64,000 nt of DNA from an uncultured Eudoraea sp. (lineage in GTDB: Bacteria > Bacteroidota > Bacteroidia > Flavobacteriales > Flavobacteriaceae), in the NCBI GenBank assembly GCA_947258555.1, contig CAMYJF010000004.1, forward strand, positions 25,993-89,992, given 5' to 3'. Made by a program: the position numbers and the translations under genes. Position 1 is the first letter of the stretch; each line of letters starts with the position of its first letter. Of this stretch, positions 35,617 through 45,334 are shown one piece after another. The notes beneath the pieces were generated by a model. That model had not been told where the DNA came from and made no database searches. It saw nothing but the letters and a program-made list of their open reading frames with translations.

Positions 35617-36543
35617 TTACAGTCCCGATTTCACTTTGCTAAGATACATATTTGCCTTAGAAGCATTGCCCAGGGACTGGTAGGCAGTGGCGAGTGCTTT
35701 ATAAAATTTATTTGCCAGGCTGGCATCGTCAAATAAATAGTCTAAACCGGTTTCAAGCGATCGAACAGCCGTTTTATTGTTCCCCAATTTATGGAGCGCC
35801 CAACCATGGCTATAATAGAAATAGGGTTGATTGGGATAGGCTTCAAGTGCAGATTCGGATGTTTCCAACACCTTTTGTGCATTGCCCGAATTTATATGGT
35901 TTTCTATTTGAGTTCGAATGCTACTAACTGGATCGTTTGGACGTTCTACAGCGGCTTCTTTAGTTTCCTTGGCCTGATTTCCTTTTTTTCCGGCAGCGGC
36001 TATGGAATCTTCGATCTTTCGTTTGAGTTGTACGTGTTTATCGGATTGCGATAAGTATTTGGTCAACTCCAGCGCATCTTTGTATCGCTTGTTCTTAAAA
36101 AGACTTTTACTCAGATTATGAGCCAGCTCTTCATTGCTAATTGGGATAGTCCCGATCACCTGATCTGTGGCCATGTTCCTTCTGATTAAAATTGCTACCA
36201 GGGTATTGGCGTACCAGTAATTATCCGGTTCTGCAACCACGGCTTCCAAAGAAAACTCAAGCGCATCCTCCAATTTCTTGTCAGCCAGATAACACTGTGC
36301 CAATTCATGGTTCAATACCACATAGTCCGGTTCCAGGCCCTTGCATTCCAAAAGAAGATTAATGGCCCTATCATAGTTTTCAATACTTTTTTCCTTTAGA
36401 GCCTCAAAGAATTTTTCCTGGAAGGCATCTGAATATTCTTCGAGAAAAAATTCTGCACTTTCTTCTTCAATTTGTGCATTTCCCGAAAAAACGGATAGAA
36501 CAAGTACGGCCATCCAACCTAAAAGTATGCCTGAAAATCGCAT
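35617..36543 (-). CDS. Tetratricopeptide-repeat protein, exported
   Basis: 308 residues. Signal peptide (MRFSGILLGWMAVLVLSVFSGNAQ). TPR-like helix pairs lie around residues 45-190 and again about 205-300, the second set after a Lys/Glu-rich linker near 187-200. Examples are NYDRAINLLLECKGLEPDYV, ALEFSLEAVVAEPDNYW and TAVRSLETGLDYLFDD. It probably scaffolds periplasmic partners. Conserved position between dut and DUF4292 in flavobacterial genomes; 48 bp separate it from dut. Confidence 0.85.
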   Translation of the reverse strand: MRFSGILLGWMAVLVLSVFSGNAQIEEESAEFFLEEYSDAFQEKFFEALKEKSIENYDRAINLLLECKGLEPDYVVLNHELAQCYLADKKLEDALEFSLEAVVAEPDNYWYANTLVAILIRRNMATDQVIGTIPISNEELAHNLSKSLFKNKRYKDALELTKYLSQSDKHVQLKRKIEDSIAAAGKKGNQAKETKEAAVERPNDPVSSIRTQIENHINSGNAQKVLETSESALEAYPNQPYFYYSHGWALHKLGNNKTAVRSLETGLDYLFDDASLANKFYKALATAYQSLGNASKANMYLSKVKSGL

Positions 36544-36591
36544 TTATTTTCGTTAAGTTCTCTATACAAAGGTAGTTACAATTGCTCAATG

Positions 36592-37026
36592 TTATTGTTC
36601 GCCGGTACTCCCAAAGCCTCCTTTGCCCCGTGAAGTTGAAGAAAGCGAATCCACTTCGTTCCACTCCAGGCGTTCATGCTTGGCGATCACTAATTGAGCA
36701 ATTCTATCTCCATGTTCAATTGTTAAGGCTTCCTGGGATAGGTTTACAAGAATCACACCAATCTCTCCTCGGTAATCTGCATCAATAGTGCCCGGCGTAT
36801 TCAATACCGTGATACCTTTTTTTAAAGCAAGGCCACTTCTGGGTCTGACCTGGGCCTCTAACCCAATAGGTAATTCTATAAACAAGCCTGTTTTGATAAG
36901 CGTCCTTTCCAAGGGATTAAGGACTATAGAGGATTCAACATTAGCACGCAGATCCATTCCGGCAGATGCATCTGTAGCATATTCCGGCAAGGCGTTGGAG
37001 GATGTATTAATTATGTTCACTTTCAT
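36592..37026 (-). CDS. dut: dUTP diphosphatase
   Basis: 144 residues with all five trimeric dUTPase motifs: [52 protein letters not shown] and the C-terminal GKGGFGSTG. It hydrolyses dUTP to dUMP, keeping uracil out of DNA and feeding thymidylate synthesis. Its start overlaps the end of the flippase gene by 20 bp, so the two are translationally coupled although their jobs differ. Confidence 0.98.
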   Translation of the reverse strand: MKVNIINTSSNALPEYATDASAGMDLRANVESSIVLNPLERTLIKTGLFIELPIGLEAQVRPRSGLALKKGITVLNTPGTIDADYRGEIGVILVNLSQEALTIEHGDRIAQLVIAKHERLEWNEVDSLSSTSRGKGGFGSTGEQ

Positions 37027-38476
37027 TGGAAAGAAATATGTTTTTTAGTTCGCGGCCTTCAAGTTTGTAGATTAGGGCAAGAAAAAGCAGCCATATTGAT
37101 ATACCAATTAGTATATTTCGATTAAATATATAGAATACAAGCGCTGAGAAGAATATGGACGTTATTAAATAGAAGCCTATTTTTCGCATATTATACGGAA
37201 TTGGATATTGTTTTTTGCCCCATAAATATGAAATAATCATCATGCTTCCATAGGCAGCCAGTGTAGCCAGCGCAGATGCAAGGTATCCGATTTTGGGAAT
37301 GAGCATGATATTAATAACGATAGTTAAAACCGCGCCGATACAGGAAATTATTGCCCCTACATATGTACGATCTGTTACTTTATACCACACCGAGAGGTTA
37401 TGATAGATCCCAAGACAAAAACCAGCTAATAAAATAATGGGGACTATAGTAAGTGCCTCCCAATATGTTGCATCTATGATCAATTTTACATAATCAATAA
37501 AAACAACTACTGTGAGTAGTATGAAGCTACCCATGATGACAAAATAATTAGTGATCTGACCGTATGCCTTTTGCGGATTAGATGAATTCGCATGTTTGAA
37601 AAAGAAGGGTTCGATTCCTAATCTGAAAGCTGCAGCAAATAAGGTCATAAATAAAGCCAATTTATAACATGCCTGGTACTTCCCGAGTTCCGATTTTGCA
37701 ATATCCTGAGGTAATAATTCAGCCAGCAGAATGCGGTCAAAGACTTCATTGATCGTAAACGCAATTCCAGCGATCATTACCGGTAAGGCATAGCGCATCA
37801 TCTTTTTCCACAACTGCCCATCAAACATAAGAGTTTGTCTTGTATAGATATTACCAACAAGTAAAAGGGTGATGGCGCTTGCGATCATATTAGCGATCAA
37901 AATATAGTTGATCTCATAATGGGCCACATAGAGATTTGTCCAGAGTCCGCTTTCCGCTCCTTCTGCAAGCCTTGGTAAAAGAAGTAAAAAGAAGAGGTTT
38001 AAGCTCAGGTTAATAGCCACATTCACGATCTTAATAATGGCATATTTTGTAGGCTTTTCCATCGCCCTCAACCATGCAAATGGAATTATGGCAAGCGCAT
38101 CCAGGACAAGAATAATTACCACATAGGAAAAGAATTTTGGCTCAATGTTTAAGAGGTCGGCCAGTCCTTCCTTAAACAGCAATGCCACAACAGCGATTAG
38201 AAAACTACTCCCTGTCAAGGAGATCAATGCGGTTGAGATCACCCTGTTCTTTTGACCCTCCTTGGAATAGAACCTAAAAAATGCCGTCTCCATCCCATAG
38301 GCCATAAACACATTAAAAATGGCAAAGCCTGCATAGATCAGGGTTACTTCACCATATACTTCAGGAGGCATGACCCTGGTATACAGCGGGACTAATATGA
38401 AAGAGAGCATCCTTGGCAAGACTGTTGCCAGGCCATAGATGAATGTTTGTTTGAAAAGATTTTTAAAGAGACCCAA
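37007..38476 (-). CDS. Oligosaccharide flippase (Wzx/MATE-like)
   Basis: 489 residues with about 14 hydrophobic helices from the N-terminus ([21 protein letters not shown]) to the C-terminus. The first 60 residues ([24 protein letters not shown]) match polysaccharide transporter flippases of the MOP superfamily. It probably moves a lipid-linked glycan across the inner membrane. The start is TTG 38476. It is the first gene of the conserved run ending with the EnvC-like gene. Which glycan it moves is not shown; the sugar-nucleotide genes at 59-64 kb are not linked. Confidence 0.9.
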   Translation of the reverse strand: MGLFKNLFKQTFIYGLATVLPRMLSFILVPLYTRVMPPEVYGEVTLIYAGFAIFNVFMAYGMETAFFRFYSKEGQKNRVISTALISLTGSSFLIAVVALLFKEGLADLLNIEPKFFSYVVIILVLDALAIIPFAWLRAMEKPTKYAIIKIVNVAINLSLNLFFLLLLPRLAEGAESGLWTNLYVAHYEINYILIANMIASAITLLLVGNIYTRQTLMFDGQLWKKMMRYALPVMIAGIAFTINEVFDRILLAELLPQDIAKSELGKYQACYKLALFMTLFAAAFRLGIEPFFFKHANSSNPQKAYGQITNYFVIMGSFILLTVVVFIDYVKLIIDATYWEALTIVPIILLAGFCLGIYHNLSVWYKVTDRTYVGAIISCIGAVLTIVINIMLIPKIGYLASALATLAAYGSMMIISYLWGKKQYPIPYNMRKIGFYLITSIFFSALVFYIFNRNILIGISIWLLFLALIYKLEGRELKNIFLSNESEHN

Positions 38477-38529
38477 ACGGAGCGAAAATTATGGGCTAAA
38501 AGTAGCTATTAAAAGCCTGTCCGCAAAGT

Positions 38530-39045
38530 CTAATTATTTGGCCTGGATTGGTAAACACGGCCTGGTTTATCGACTACATTGTCTACTTTGAAGAACTTCA
38601 AAATGTCATTTTCTATGTAGCTGATCACGGCTTCATCAGGTTTCAATTCAAATGGGAATTCCATTTCCTTTTTTGATCGAACTCTTGGGGGTTGATTCCC
38701 TACTTCCTTGGCAGGATCACTGTGCATGGAAATTTCCTTGGGTTGTTCTATAAAATTGCATTTGGCCTGTATACCTTCGGTGGTATTACCCATAGTAATA
38801 TCCCCAACTCGTCCGCGAAAGTACAATTCTTTTAGGGTGATCTGGTCCATTGCCAAGCCATCCAGGGTAAGAGTTACCTCTGTCCCGTGCCCTGTTTGTT
38901 CCATCCCACCGGTCCAGGTTTGGCAGATCGCCTTTGAGATAGTAAAAGGAGCATCAGCCGTTAGTTTCTTTTGTGAAGAACAGGCATATAACCCCATCAT
39001 AAGAATAAGTAATGCAATCATTGACCGCCTCATAAGTTGTGGCAT
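38530..39045 (-). CDS. Hypothetical lipoprotein
   Basis: Up to 171 residues; ATG 39033 (MRRSMIALLILMMGLYAC) is an alternative start to ATG 39045 and places the signal peptide more normally. Lipobox GLYAC with Cys near residue 22. The mature part contains TWTGGMEQTGHGTEVTLTLD, KELYFRGRVGD and a segment VRSKKEMEFPFELKPDEAVISY. No family name comes to mind. It lies 53 bp before the flippase start and 44 bp after atpG on the same strand; ATP synthase transcripts might read into it. Confidence 0.7.
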   Translation of the reverse strand: MPQLMRRSMIALLILMMGLYACSSQKKLTADAPFTISKAICQTWTGGMEQTGHGTEVTLTLDGLAMDQITLKELYFRGRVGDITMGNTTEGIQAKCNFIEQPKEISMHSDPAKEVGNQPPRVRSKKEMEFPFELKPDEAVISYIENDILKFFKVDNVVDKPGRVYQSRPNN

Positions 39046-39089
39046 TTAAACATTATAAAGATAGGTATCCAAAATTGGTGCCAAAGAGT

Positions 39090-39947
39090 TTAGCCCTTTA
39101 ACGCTTCGGCTCCTCCAACGATCTCAAGGATCTCATTGGTAATGGCCGCTTGACGAGCTTTATTGTATGTCAGCGTAAGTTGGTCTCTAAGCTCAGAGGC
39201 ATTATCTGTAGCCTTATGCATAGCTGTCATACGTGCGCCGTGTTCACTGGCAAATGAATCTCTGATAGCCTTAAACAATTGTGTTTTAAGGGATTTAGGA
39301 ATCAACTGTGAAACGATCTGAGCTTCATTGGGCTCCATGATGTAATCGGTCTGTGATCGCTCTCCTTCAATAGGTTCGATAGGTAAGTATTGCTCTGTCA
39401 TCAAGGTTTGAGTGGCAGCGTTCTTGAATTTATTATAGACCAGTATTATTTTGTCAAAAGTTCCCTCGCTGTAATATGACATCAATTGTTCTGCGATGTC
39501 TGAAACCTTATTAAAGTTCAGATCATCAAATACATCACTGCAATTCTCAACGATCGTATGTCGTTTACTCAAAATATCATTTCCCTTCTTCCCTATACAA
39601 AGAAATGACACTTCTTTTTCGCCATATTCACCATGTAACAAAGACACGGATTGCTTTATGATATTGGTGTTGAAAGCCCCACAAAGTCCTTTGTTCGAAG
39701 TAATTGAAACGACTAACACCTTTTTTACAGGTCGCTCTTGCGCATAGACACTAGCCGAATCCGCATCCAGACTGGCACTTAGGTTCTGCAAGAGTTCCGT
39801 TAACTTATCGGAATAAGGTCGCATGGCAGTTATGGCGTCCTGTGCTTTTTTGAGCTTGGATGCCGATACCATTTTCATTGCGCTGGTGATCTGCATCGTA
39901 GATTTAACCGATGTGATCCTGTTTCGTATTTCCTTTAAGTTAGGCAT
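39090..39947 (-). CDS. atpG: ATP synthase F1 gamma subunit
   Basis: 285 residues. The N-terminus (LKEIRNRITSVKSTMQITSAM, residues 4 onward) and the C-terminal helix (ELRDQLTLTYNKARQAAITNEILEIV) form the central rotor shaft and are well conserved. It couples rotation of the c-ring to catalysis. Last gene of the atpBEFHAG run; atpD and atpC, which would normally follow, are absent. Confidence 0.98.
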   Translation of the reverse strand: MPNLKEIRNRITSVKSTMQITSAMKMVSASKLKKAQDAITAMRPYSDKLTELLQNLSASLDADSASVYAQERPVKKVLVVSITSNKGLCGAFNTNIIKQSVSLLHGEYGEKEVSFLCIGKKGNDILSKRHTIVENCSDVFDDLNFNKVSDIAEQLMSYYSEGTFDKIILVYNKFKNAATQTLMTEQYLPIEPIEGERSQTDYIMEPNEAQIVSQLIPKSLKTQLFKAIRDSFASEHGARMTAMHKATDNASELRDQLTLTYNKARQAAITNEILEIVGGAEALKG

Positions 39948-39969
39948 ACCTTATTATTGCTGTCAATAA

Positions 39970-41547
39970 TTACTTGTACTTGGCGACCAGGTCTTTACAC
40001 ACACTCATTAGTGTATCTGTCATTTCATCTGTAAGCTTACCTTGTTTCAAGCCATCCAGAACATCCCTATGTTTTGCATTCAGGAATTCAAGGAAATCGC
40101 GTTCAAACTCTTTTATCTTGTTTACGGGAACATCCCTAAGTAGATTCTTAGAACCTGCATAGATAATAGCCACCTGATCTTCTACTGTGAAAGGGTCATT
40201 CTGAGCTTGCTTTAGAATCTCGACATTCCTGCGTCCTTTTTCGATCACATTTAATGTAGCCGCATCCAGGTCTGAACCAAATTTGGCAAATGCTTCCAAT
40301 TCGCGGAATTGCGCCTGGTCTAACTTCAAAGTACCGGCTACCTTCTTCATGGATTTGATCTGCGCTGATCCCCCTACACGAGATACCGAAATCCCCACGT
40401 TGATCGCAGGACGTACACCCTGGTTAAAGAGATCTTGTTCCAGGAATATTTGTCCGTCTGTAATCGAGATCACATTGGTAGGGATATAGGCTGATACGTC
40501 TCCTGCCTGAGTTTCAATAATAGGCAAGGCCGTTAGCGATCCTCCTCCTTTTGCCATTGGTTTAAGAACTTCTGGCAAATCATTCATTTGTTGAGCGATG
40601 GTATCGTCATTAATAACCTTTGCAGCACGTTCTAAAAGACGGCTATGAAGGTAGAATACATCTCCAGGGTATGCCTCACGCCCCGGAGGCCTACGAAGTA
40701 GAAGAGATACTTCGCGATAGGCAACGGCTTGTTTAGAAAGATCATCATAAATGATCAAAGCCGGTCTTCCTGAATCACGGAAATATTCGCCAATGGCTGC
40801 TCCCGCCATCGGTGCATATACTTGCATTGGAGCCGGATCAGAAGCATTAGCCGCAACGATCGTTGTATATGCCAAAGCGCCTTTATCTTCTAAGGTTTTA
40901 GCTATTAATGCAACCGTGGATGCTTTTTGTCCAATAGCCACATAAATACAATAAACGGGCTCTCCGGCATCGTAAAATTCTTTTTGATTGATGATGGTAT
41001 CAATACAAACCGTAGTTTTCCCGGTTTGTCTGTCTCCGATCACTAATTCGCGTTGACCTCTACCAATAGGGATCATCGCATCAATTGCTTTTACCCCGGT
41101 TTGTAAAGGCTCATTAACTGGCTGCCGGTAAATTACCCCGGGCGCTTTACGTTCCAGTGGCATTTCATAAAGATCCCCAGAAATCGGGCCTTTCCCATCA
41201 ATAGGGTTTCCAAGGGTGTTTACTACACGGCCTACGATCCCTTCTCCTACATTAATAGAAGATATTCTCCCTGTTCTTTTTACCGTTGATCCTTCTTTGA
41301 TCTCTTTGAACGGACCTAAGAGTACAACACCAACATTATCTTCTTCCAGGTTTAGAACGATGCCTTCCAGACCCCCATCAAATTCAACCAATTCCCCGTA
41401 TTGGGCGTTAGAAAGACCATATACCCGCGCAATTCCATCACCGACTTGCAGAACGGTACCTACCTCATCAAGGGTAGCTGAGGCTTCGAAAGCCGATAGT
41501 TGCTTTTTTAAGATCGCGGAAACTTCTGCTGCTTTAACTTCTGACAT
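39970..41547 (-). CDS. atpA: ATP synthase F1 alpha subunit
   Basis: 525 residues. The P-loop is GDRQTGKT (171-178), and the [43 protein letters not shown] block contains the alpha signature segments (quoted core: [20 protein letters not shown]). The non-catalytic subunit of F1. It starts 41 bp after the atpH stop and ends 22 bp before atpG. Confidence 0.99.
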   Translation of the reverse strand: MSEVKAAEVSAILKKQLSAFEASATLDEVGTVLQVGDGIARVYGLSNAQYGELVEFDGGLEGIVLNLEEDNVGVVLLGPFKEIKEGSTVKRTGRISSINVGEGIVGRVVNTLGNPIDGKGPISGDLYEMPLERKAPGVIYRQPVNEPLQTGVKAIDAMIPIGRGQRELVIGDRQTGKTTVCIDTIINQKEFYDAGEPVYCIYVAIGQKASTVALIAKTLEDKGALAYTTIVAANASDPAPMQVYAPMAGAAIGEYFRDSGRPALIIYDDLSKQAVAYREVSLLLRRPPGREAYPGDVFYLHSRLLERAAKVINDDTIAQQMNDLPEVLKPMAKGGGSLTALPIIETQAGDVSAYIPTNVISITDGQIFLEQDLFNQGVRPAINVGISVSRVGGSAQIKSMKKVAGTLKLDQAQFRELEAFAKFGSDLDAATLNVIEKGRRNVEILKQAQNDPFTVEDQVAIIYAGSKNLLRDVPVNKIKEFERDFLEFLNAKHRDVLDGLKQGKLTDEMTDTLMSVCKDLVAKYK

Positions 41548-41588
41548 ATCTATTGAGCTCTGGCGCGTACTCGGGGTCGCGCTGATTA

Positions 41589-42128
41589 TTATAAACTTTT
41601 ATTAAATTCTTTTCTCAATTTCTGCATGGAATTGGCAATACTTGCGTTGTATTGAATATCTCCCATTTGCAATATGAATCCCCCTAATACGGATTCATCA
41701 ATTATGTTCTCAAGGCTTACCGTATTCCCGGTAAGCTTCTTTAATTTCTTTAATAATTTATCTTCCAGCTCCTTTTCTAAAGGTACTGCCGTTGTAACTG
41801 TTGCCACATCTTCCTGTTTTAACTTTTCATACAGGATCATGAATTGGAGGGCTACTTCATCCAACAGCTCAATGCGTTTCTTATCTACCAACAAACCGAT
41901 TAAATCAAGTGTCAGTGGCGACAGATCTCCATAAAAAGCCGTCAGGCCTTCTTTTTTTACATCTCGATTTACGATCGGGTTCTTGAGAAATTGAAGCAAC
42001 TCAGGATTCTCCGACATTGACTGGGCGATATGGCGCATATCAGCATCGATCTGCTGCAGTGAATTTTGCTCTGCAGATAGATCTAAGAGGGCTTTGGCAT
42101 ACCGTATTGCTGCTCTGGAACGGATCAT
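41589..42128 (-). CDS. atpH: ATP synthase F1 delta subunit
   Basis: 179 residues. The N-terminus [17 protein letters not shown] and the C-terminal [20 protein letters not shown] motif identify the OSCP/delta family, which ties F1 to the peripheral stalk. It follows atpF by 4 bp. Confidence 0.97.
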   Translation of the reverse strand: MIRSRAAIRYAKALLDLSAEQNSLQQIDADMRHIAQSMSENPELLQFLKNPIVNRDVKKEGLTAFYGDLSPLTLDLIGLLVDKKRIELLDEVALQFMILYEKLKQEDVATVTTAVPLEKELEDKLLKKLKKLTGNTVSLENIIDESVLGGFILQMGDIQYNASIANSMQKLRKEFNKSL

Positions 42129-42132
42129 TGTA

Positions 42133-42633
42133 TTATTTTAAAGTAACATCATCAAGAAAATCATCAATGATCTTGAGTTGTTTTTCCTTATTAGCTAATT
42201 GCTCCTTCAATACTTTCTCAGCAATGTCGACTGACAGATTAGCGACATGGCTTTTAATATCAGCAACAGCTGCCTTCTTTTCACTTTCGATAGCAGCCTG
42301 GGCTTGCTTGATCATTTTATCGCCTTCGGTTTTGGCCTGGTCTTTTGCATCGGCCAGCATCTTATTTTTAATATCGCGGGCGTCTTTTAACATCGCTTCG
42401 CGTTCTGCTCTGGCTTCCTTTAGTAAGTTTTCACTGTCTGCCGTAACATTCTGCATTTCTTTCTTTGCATCTTCGGCAGCGGCCAGTGCATTTTTTATGC
42501 CTTCTTCCCTGTCATTTACTGCACCTAGAATTGGTTTCCAGGCGTATTTCCACAAGAGAAATAACAAGAGTAAAAACAAGAGCGTCTGCCAGAAAAAGAG
42601 GCCAAGCGAAAATTCTTCAAGCAATTGTTCCAT
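42133..42633 (-). CDS. atpF: ATP synthase F0 b subunit
   Basis: 166 residues: an N-terminal membrane helix (LGLFFWQTLLFLLLLFLLWKYAW, about 10-32, quoted core FFWQTLLFLLLLFLLW) and a long charged, Ala- and Lys-rich coiled coil typical of the peripheral stalk. The next gene, atpE, lies 80 bp upstream. Confidence 0.96.
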   Translation of the reverse strand: MEQLLEEFSLGLFFWQTLLFLLLLFLLWKYAWKPILGAVNDREEGIKNALAAAEDAKKEMQNVTADSENLLKEARAEREAMLKDARDIKNKMLADAKDQAKTEGDKMIKQAQAAIESEKKAAVADIKSHVANLSVDIAEKVLKEQLANKEKQLKIIDDFLDDVTLK

Positions 42634-42713
42634 TAGATTTTTGTTTTAAATATGACGTATTCATAAAAGCAGACGACCGGAACCAACCGTTACGATCGTC
42701 TGCCTGTAATAGA

Positions 42714-42914
42714 TTAAGCTTCTGCTGTGGCAAATAATGCCGCGAAGCCAATTCCTTCAATAAGTGCTGCTACAATAAGCATCGCTGTTTGGATCTTACC
42801 GTATGCTTCAGGTTGACGTGCAATAGCTTCCATGGCCTGGCCACCGATCCTACCGATACCCACACCAACGCCGATCACGATCAATCCTGCGCCTACAATT
42901 CTTGGAATAGTCAT
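42714..42914 (-). CDS. atpE: ATP synthase F0 c subunit
   Basis: 66 residues, two membrane helices. The ion-binding carboxylate is E53 in VAALIEGIGFAAL; the polar loop is ARQPEAYGK. The residue after E53 is Gly and there is no nearby Ser/Gln set seen in sodium-type rings, so proton use is likely. It lies 30 bp after atpB. Confidence 0.97.
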   Translation of the reverse strand: MTIPRIVGAGLIVIGVGVGIGRIGGQAMEAIARQPEAYGKIQTAMLIVAALIEGIGFAALFATAEA

Positions 42915-42944
42915 AGATATATAGTTAAAAATTAAACATTCAAT

Positions 42945-44057
42945 TTAGTGTGCTTCCGCATGCTCATGTTCTTCAGAAGCAAATCCGAAATACAGGGCCG
43001 AAAGCATCGTAAAAATATACGCCTGCAATATGGCCACTAGTATTTCAATAAGGGAAATGGCAAATGCCAATCCAAATGATAATGGACTCCCGATCCAGTT
43101 CTTGAAAATGAACATTAACCCGATCAAACTCATGATCACGATGTGACCGGCCTGCATATTCGCATAGAGACGGATCAACAACGAAAAGGGTTTGATGAAC
43201 AATCCCAGGAGTTCAATAGGGATCAGGATCACATATAATGGTAATTTGCCATACCAGGGCATAGAATCCCCCAGTGGGTCAAATAAGTGTTTCCAGTAAT
43301 CTTTGGTTCCTGTGAAATTTGTGATCAGGAATGTAAGTACAGCCAGTGCCGTAGTGATCGCAATATTTCCGGTTACATTTACTCCAAAGGGAGTAAGACC
43401 GAACATGTTCAGGAACCAGATAAAAAAGAATATCGTCAAGAGAAATGGCATGTATTTTTCATAGCGCTTTTCCCCGATATTGGACCGGGCTATATCGTCC
43501 CGGATATATAAAATGACGGGCTCAAAAAATCTTCCTGCCCCAGTTGCAATGCCATCATTTTTACTATAGGATCTTGCCAGGCTTCTAAACAGCCAAAACA
43601 TTAAGAGACCAGTGAAAATGATCATTACCACACTTTTTGTCATGGAAAAATCCAATGGTTCCACATTGGTCGGATGATGCTCTTCATTGTAGTTAATGAT
43701 TCCTTCTGCATCTGTCCGATAGATCTTGCTGTGGTATAATTTATAATACTTATCTCCTGACTGGGCCAGCGTTTCCCCGTGATGGAATTTAGAGGAAGAG
43801 AAAAAATGGAGGCCTTCATCCCATAAAATAACCGGAAGTGGAAATCCTACATGCTTCTTATTCCCTTCTCCATCGGTATAGGAAAAAAGGGTAAAATCAT
43901 GCGCATCTTTTAAGTGATGCTGGATGTATGCATCGATCTCCGTTTTAATGTCTTTCCCCTCTTCAGCAACTTCTGCATTTGCCTCTTTCCCGAATCCGAT
44001 GAGCGATGTCATCAAGGCCAATAAGAATAGGATTTTTGCCATATTTGGGTAACGCAT
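42945..44057 (-). CDS. atpB: ATP synthase F0 a subunit
   Basis: 370 residues from ATG 44057; ATG 44042 is an alternative, and TTG 44093 is excluded because it lies inside the promoter. A signal-peptide-like N-terminus (AKILFLLALMTSLIGFGKEANA) and a long soluble extension before the first a-subunit helix are usual in Bacteroidota. The essential Arg is in LLIRLYANMQAGH near residue 286, and the C-terminal helix contains VAILQAYIFTMLSALYF. The acidic/His-rich tail (EEHEHAEAH) is notable. Confidence 0.95.
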   Translation of the reverse strand: MRYPNMAKILFLLALMTSLIGFGKEANAEVAEEGKDIKTEIDAYIQHHLKDAHDFTLFSYTDGEGNKKHVGFPLPVILWDEGLHFFSSSKFHHGETLAQSGDKYYKLYHSKIYRTDAEGIINYNEEHHPTNVEPLDFSMTKSVVMIIFTGLLMFWLFRSLARSYSKNDGIATGAGRFFEPVILYIRDDIARSNIGEKRYEKYMPFLLTIFFFIWFLNMFGLTPFGVNVTGNIAITTALAVLTFLITNFTGTKDYWKHLFDPLGDSMPWYGKLPLYVILIPIELLGLFIKPFSLLIRLYANMQAGHIVIMSLIGLMFIFKNWIGSPLSFGLAFAISLIEILVAILQAYIFTMLSALYFGFASEEHEHAEAH

Positions 44058-44090
44058 AATTATTGAACAATAGGTCCTTAAAAATCGCTG

Positions 44091-44121
44091 CAAATGTACG
44101 GTATTCTATTTGAACAAAAAA
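44091..44121 (-). promoter_or_regulatory. Predicted atpB promoter
   Basis: Minus-strand TACATTTG (44098-44091) matches the -7 consensus, with a T-rich tract (44121-44115) at the -33 position. A start near 44087 gives a leader of about 30 nt before ATG 44057. Confidence 0.6.
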
Positions 44122-44157
44122 AGCATTTAATCTAATATTTCGACGTGATGGCGGGGC

Positions 44158-44544
44158 TTATTGGCCAATCTTTTTCAGAAGTTTAATTACGGCCAAGGTT
44201 TCAATTGTTAGACAGATCAAATACGGAATAAAGAATAGGAAGAATTCCGTAAAGCTCAGTTGGCCATCTGCTCTGAAAACCGGATCGATTAGCAAAAAAT
44301 AAATGGCAAACTTAAATCCACTTCCGGCAAGAAAAAGGAAGCCCAGATAGGTAGATTGTTTTCTGGCCAAATAGAGTAATCCTCCATAAACAATAAGTGC
44401 CATTACAAAATTGATCCCGTATCCATAAAGAAATTCAGCCAATGAAAAGGGTAGGTCCCGGATCAAAAAGTATGTGTAATGCAGTCCACCTACAACTACA
44501 AGTGAGCTGATCAAAATGAGTGTAAAGCGAAGCAATTCCCTCAT
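44158..44544 (-). CDS. DUF6168 membrane protein
   Basis: 128 residues with four hydrophobic helices (about 8-28, 38-60, 68-88 and 98-120). Position is the main clue: between the AtpZ/AtpI gene (3 bp) and atpB, where many bacteria carry AtpI, a small membrane chaperone that helps the c-ring assemble. The sequence matches the Bacteroidota DUF6168 family and may be the local equivalent; this is an inference. Confidence 0.8.
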   Translation of the reverse strand: MRELLRFTLILISSLVVVGGLHYTYFLIRDLPFSLAEFLYGYGINFVMALIVYGGLLYLARKQSTYLGFLFLAGSGFKFAIYFLLIDPVFRADGQLSFTEFFLFFIPYLICLTIETLAVIKLLKKIGQ

Positions 44545-44547
44545 CGC

Positions 44548-44760
44548 CTACTCGTGTAAATTTTTGGTCTGACGCACAACCAGATACATGGATACAGCTA
44601 CAGCCAATAAGGTAAGGATAATAGTATAGGTGTTTCCCCCGTCACTATGCTCTTCGTCAAGGGTTTTGCCACCCCATGCTCCCAGGTAGATGATCACCCC
44701 CATTTGGACGGCGATCCCTGTTAGACTAAGCCAGTAATTTCTCTTATTTTTCTTTGCCAC
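44548..44760 (-). CDS. AtpZ/AtpI-family protein
   Basis: 70 residues, GTG start at 44760 directly after a promoter. Two helices (about 10-28 and 44-62) with the conserved GAWGGKTLDEEH turn. AtpZ and AtpI act together as small membrane helpers of F0 (c-ring assembly, possibly Mg or Ca uptake). It leads a short unit with DUF6168 ahead of atpB. Confidence 0.88.
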   Translation of the reverse strand: MAKKNKRNYWLSLTGIAVQMGVIIYLGAWGGKTLDEEHSDGGNTYTIILTLLAVAVSMYLVVRQTKNLHE

Positions 44761-44767
44761 TTCTTTG

Positions 44768-44797
44768 GAAAGGTAACAAAAAACCTGGCTTGCGCAA
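44768..44797 (-). promoter_or_regulatory. Predicted promoter of the atpZ-DUF6168 unit
   Basis: Minus-strand TTG (44797-44795), 19 bp, TACCTTTC (44775-44768; one mismatch). The GTG start at 44760 follows after 7 bp. Confidence 0.5.
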
Positions 44798-44840
44798 CAA
44801 CTTTATTGCAGCACAGACTTGTGATAAAAATGTATTGATC

Positions 44841-45329
44841 CTAGGCTTTTACAGCCTCTTCAGAACTTGATTTTGGAGTGGAAGATCTCAGCGCTGACTT
44901 AAATCCTGAACTGCCTGATGAAGTCTCAGAAGATGTGGGGATCGCGCTTTTTTCTACTTGAGATCCTGCTTTCCCTTTCATTGAACAGCTCGCGTTAAAA
45001 GTAGCGCCTGGTTCGACGGAAAGTTTGGCTACACTCACAGTGCCTTCTATCAAGGCAGATGATTTAAGCGCTAAGAGATCGGTCACAATGAGCTCTCCAT
45101 TAAAGCTTCCTTCGATATCGGCATTGACACATTCTACTTTACCATGTATGTACCCGCCTTTTCCGATGACAACCTTACCCGAAGTTTTCACATTGCCGTC
45201 TAGCTTTCCATCGATCCGAAAGTCTGCTTCAGAGACAATATCTCCTTTGATCTTCGTATTTCTTTCAATTCTGTTGGGTTGTCCTCCTAATTCATTCATT
45301 GTTCTAGGCTTTTTGTTATCAGAAAACAT
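44841..45329 (-). CDS. Bactofilin (polymer-forming cytoskeletal protein)
   Basis: 162 residues. The central beta-helix (about 20-115) shows the bactofilin repeats: GDIVSEADFRIDGKLDGNV, KVVIGKGGYIHGKVEC and ALKSSALIEGTVSVAKL. The C-terminal 45 residues are Ser-rich and disordered. Bactofilins form filaments on the inner face of the membrane and place cell-wall or motility machinery. It follows porW/sprE by 5 bp, so the two are co-transcribed. Confidence 0.93.
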   Translation of the reverse strand: MFSDNKKPRTMNELGGQPNRIERNTKIKGDIVSEADFRIDGKLDGNVKTSGKVVIGKGGYIHGKVECVNADIEGSFNGELIVTDLLALKSSALIEGTVSVAKLSVEPGATFNASCSMKGKAGSQVEKSAIPTSSETSSGSSGFKSALRSSTPKSSSEEAVKA

Positions 45330-45334
45330 CGTTC

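Noticed and set aside
37608..37618. GGTTCGATTCC, resembling the T-loop of a tRNA
   Set aside because: It lies inside the flippase gene and no matching acceptor or anticodon arms surround it.
38530..39045. Promoter from TTTTGG and TATCTTTA just upstream of the lipoprotein gene
   Set aside because: Spacing between the elements is only about 6 bp.
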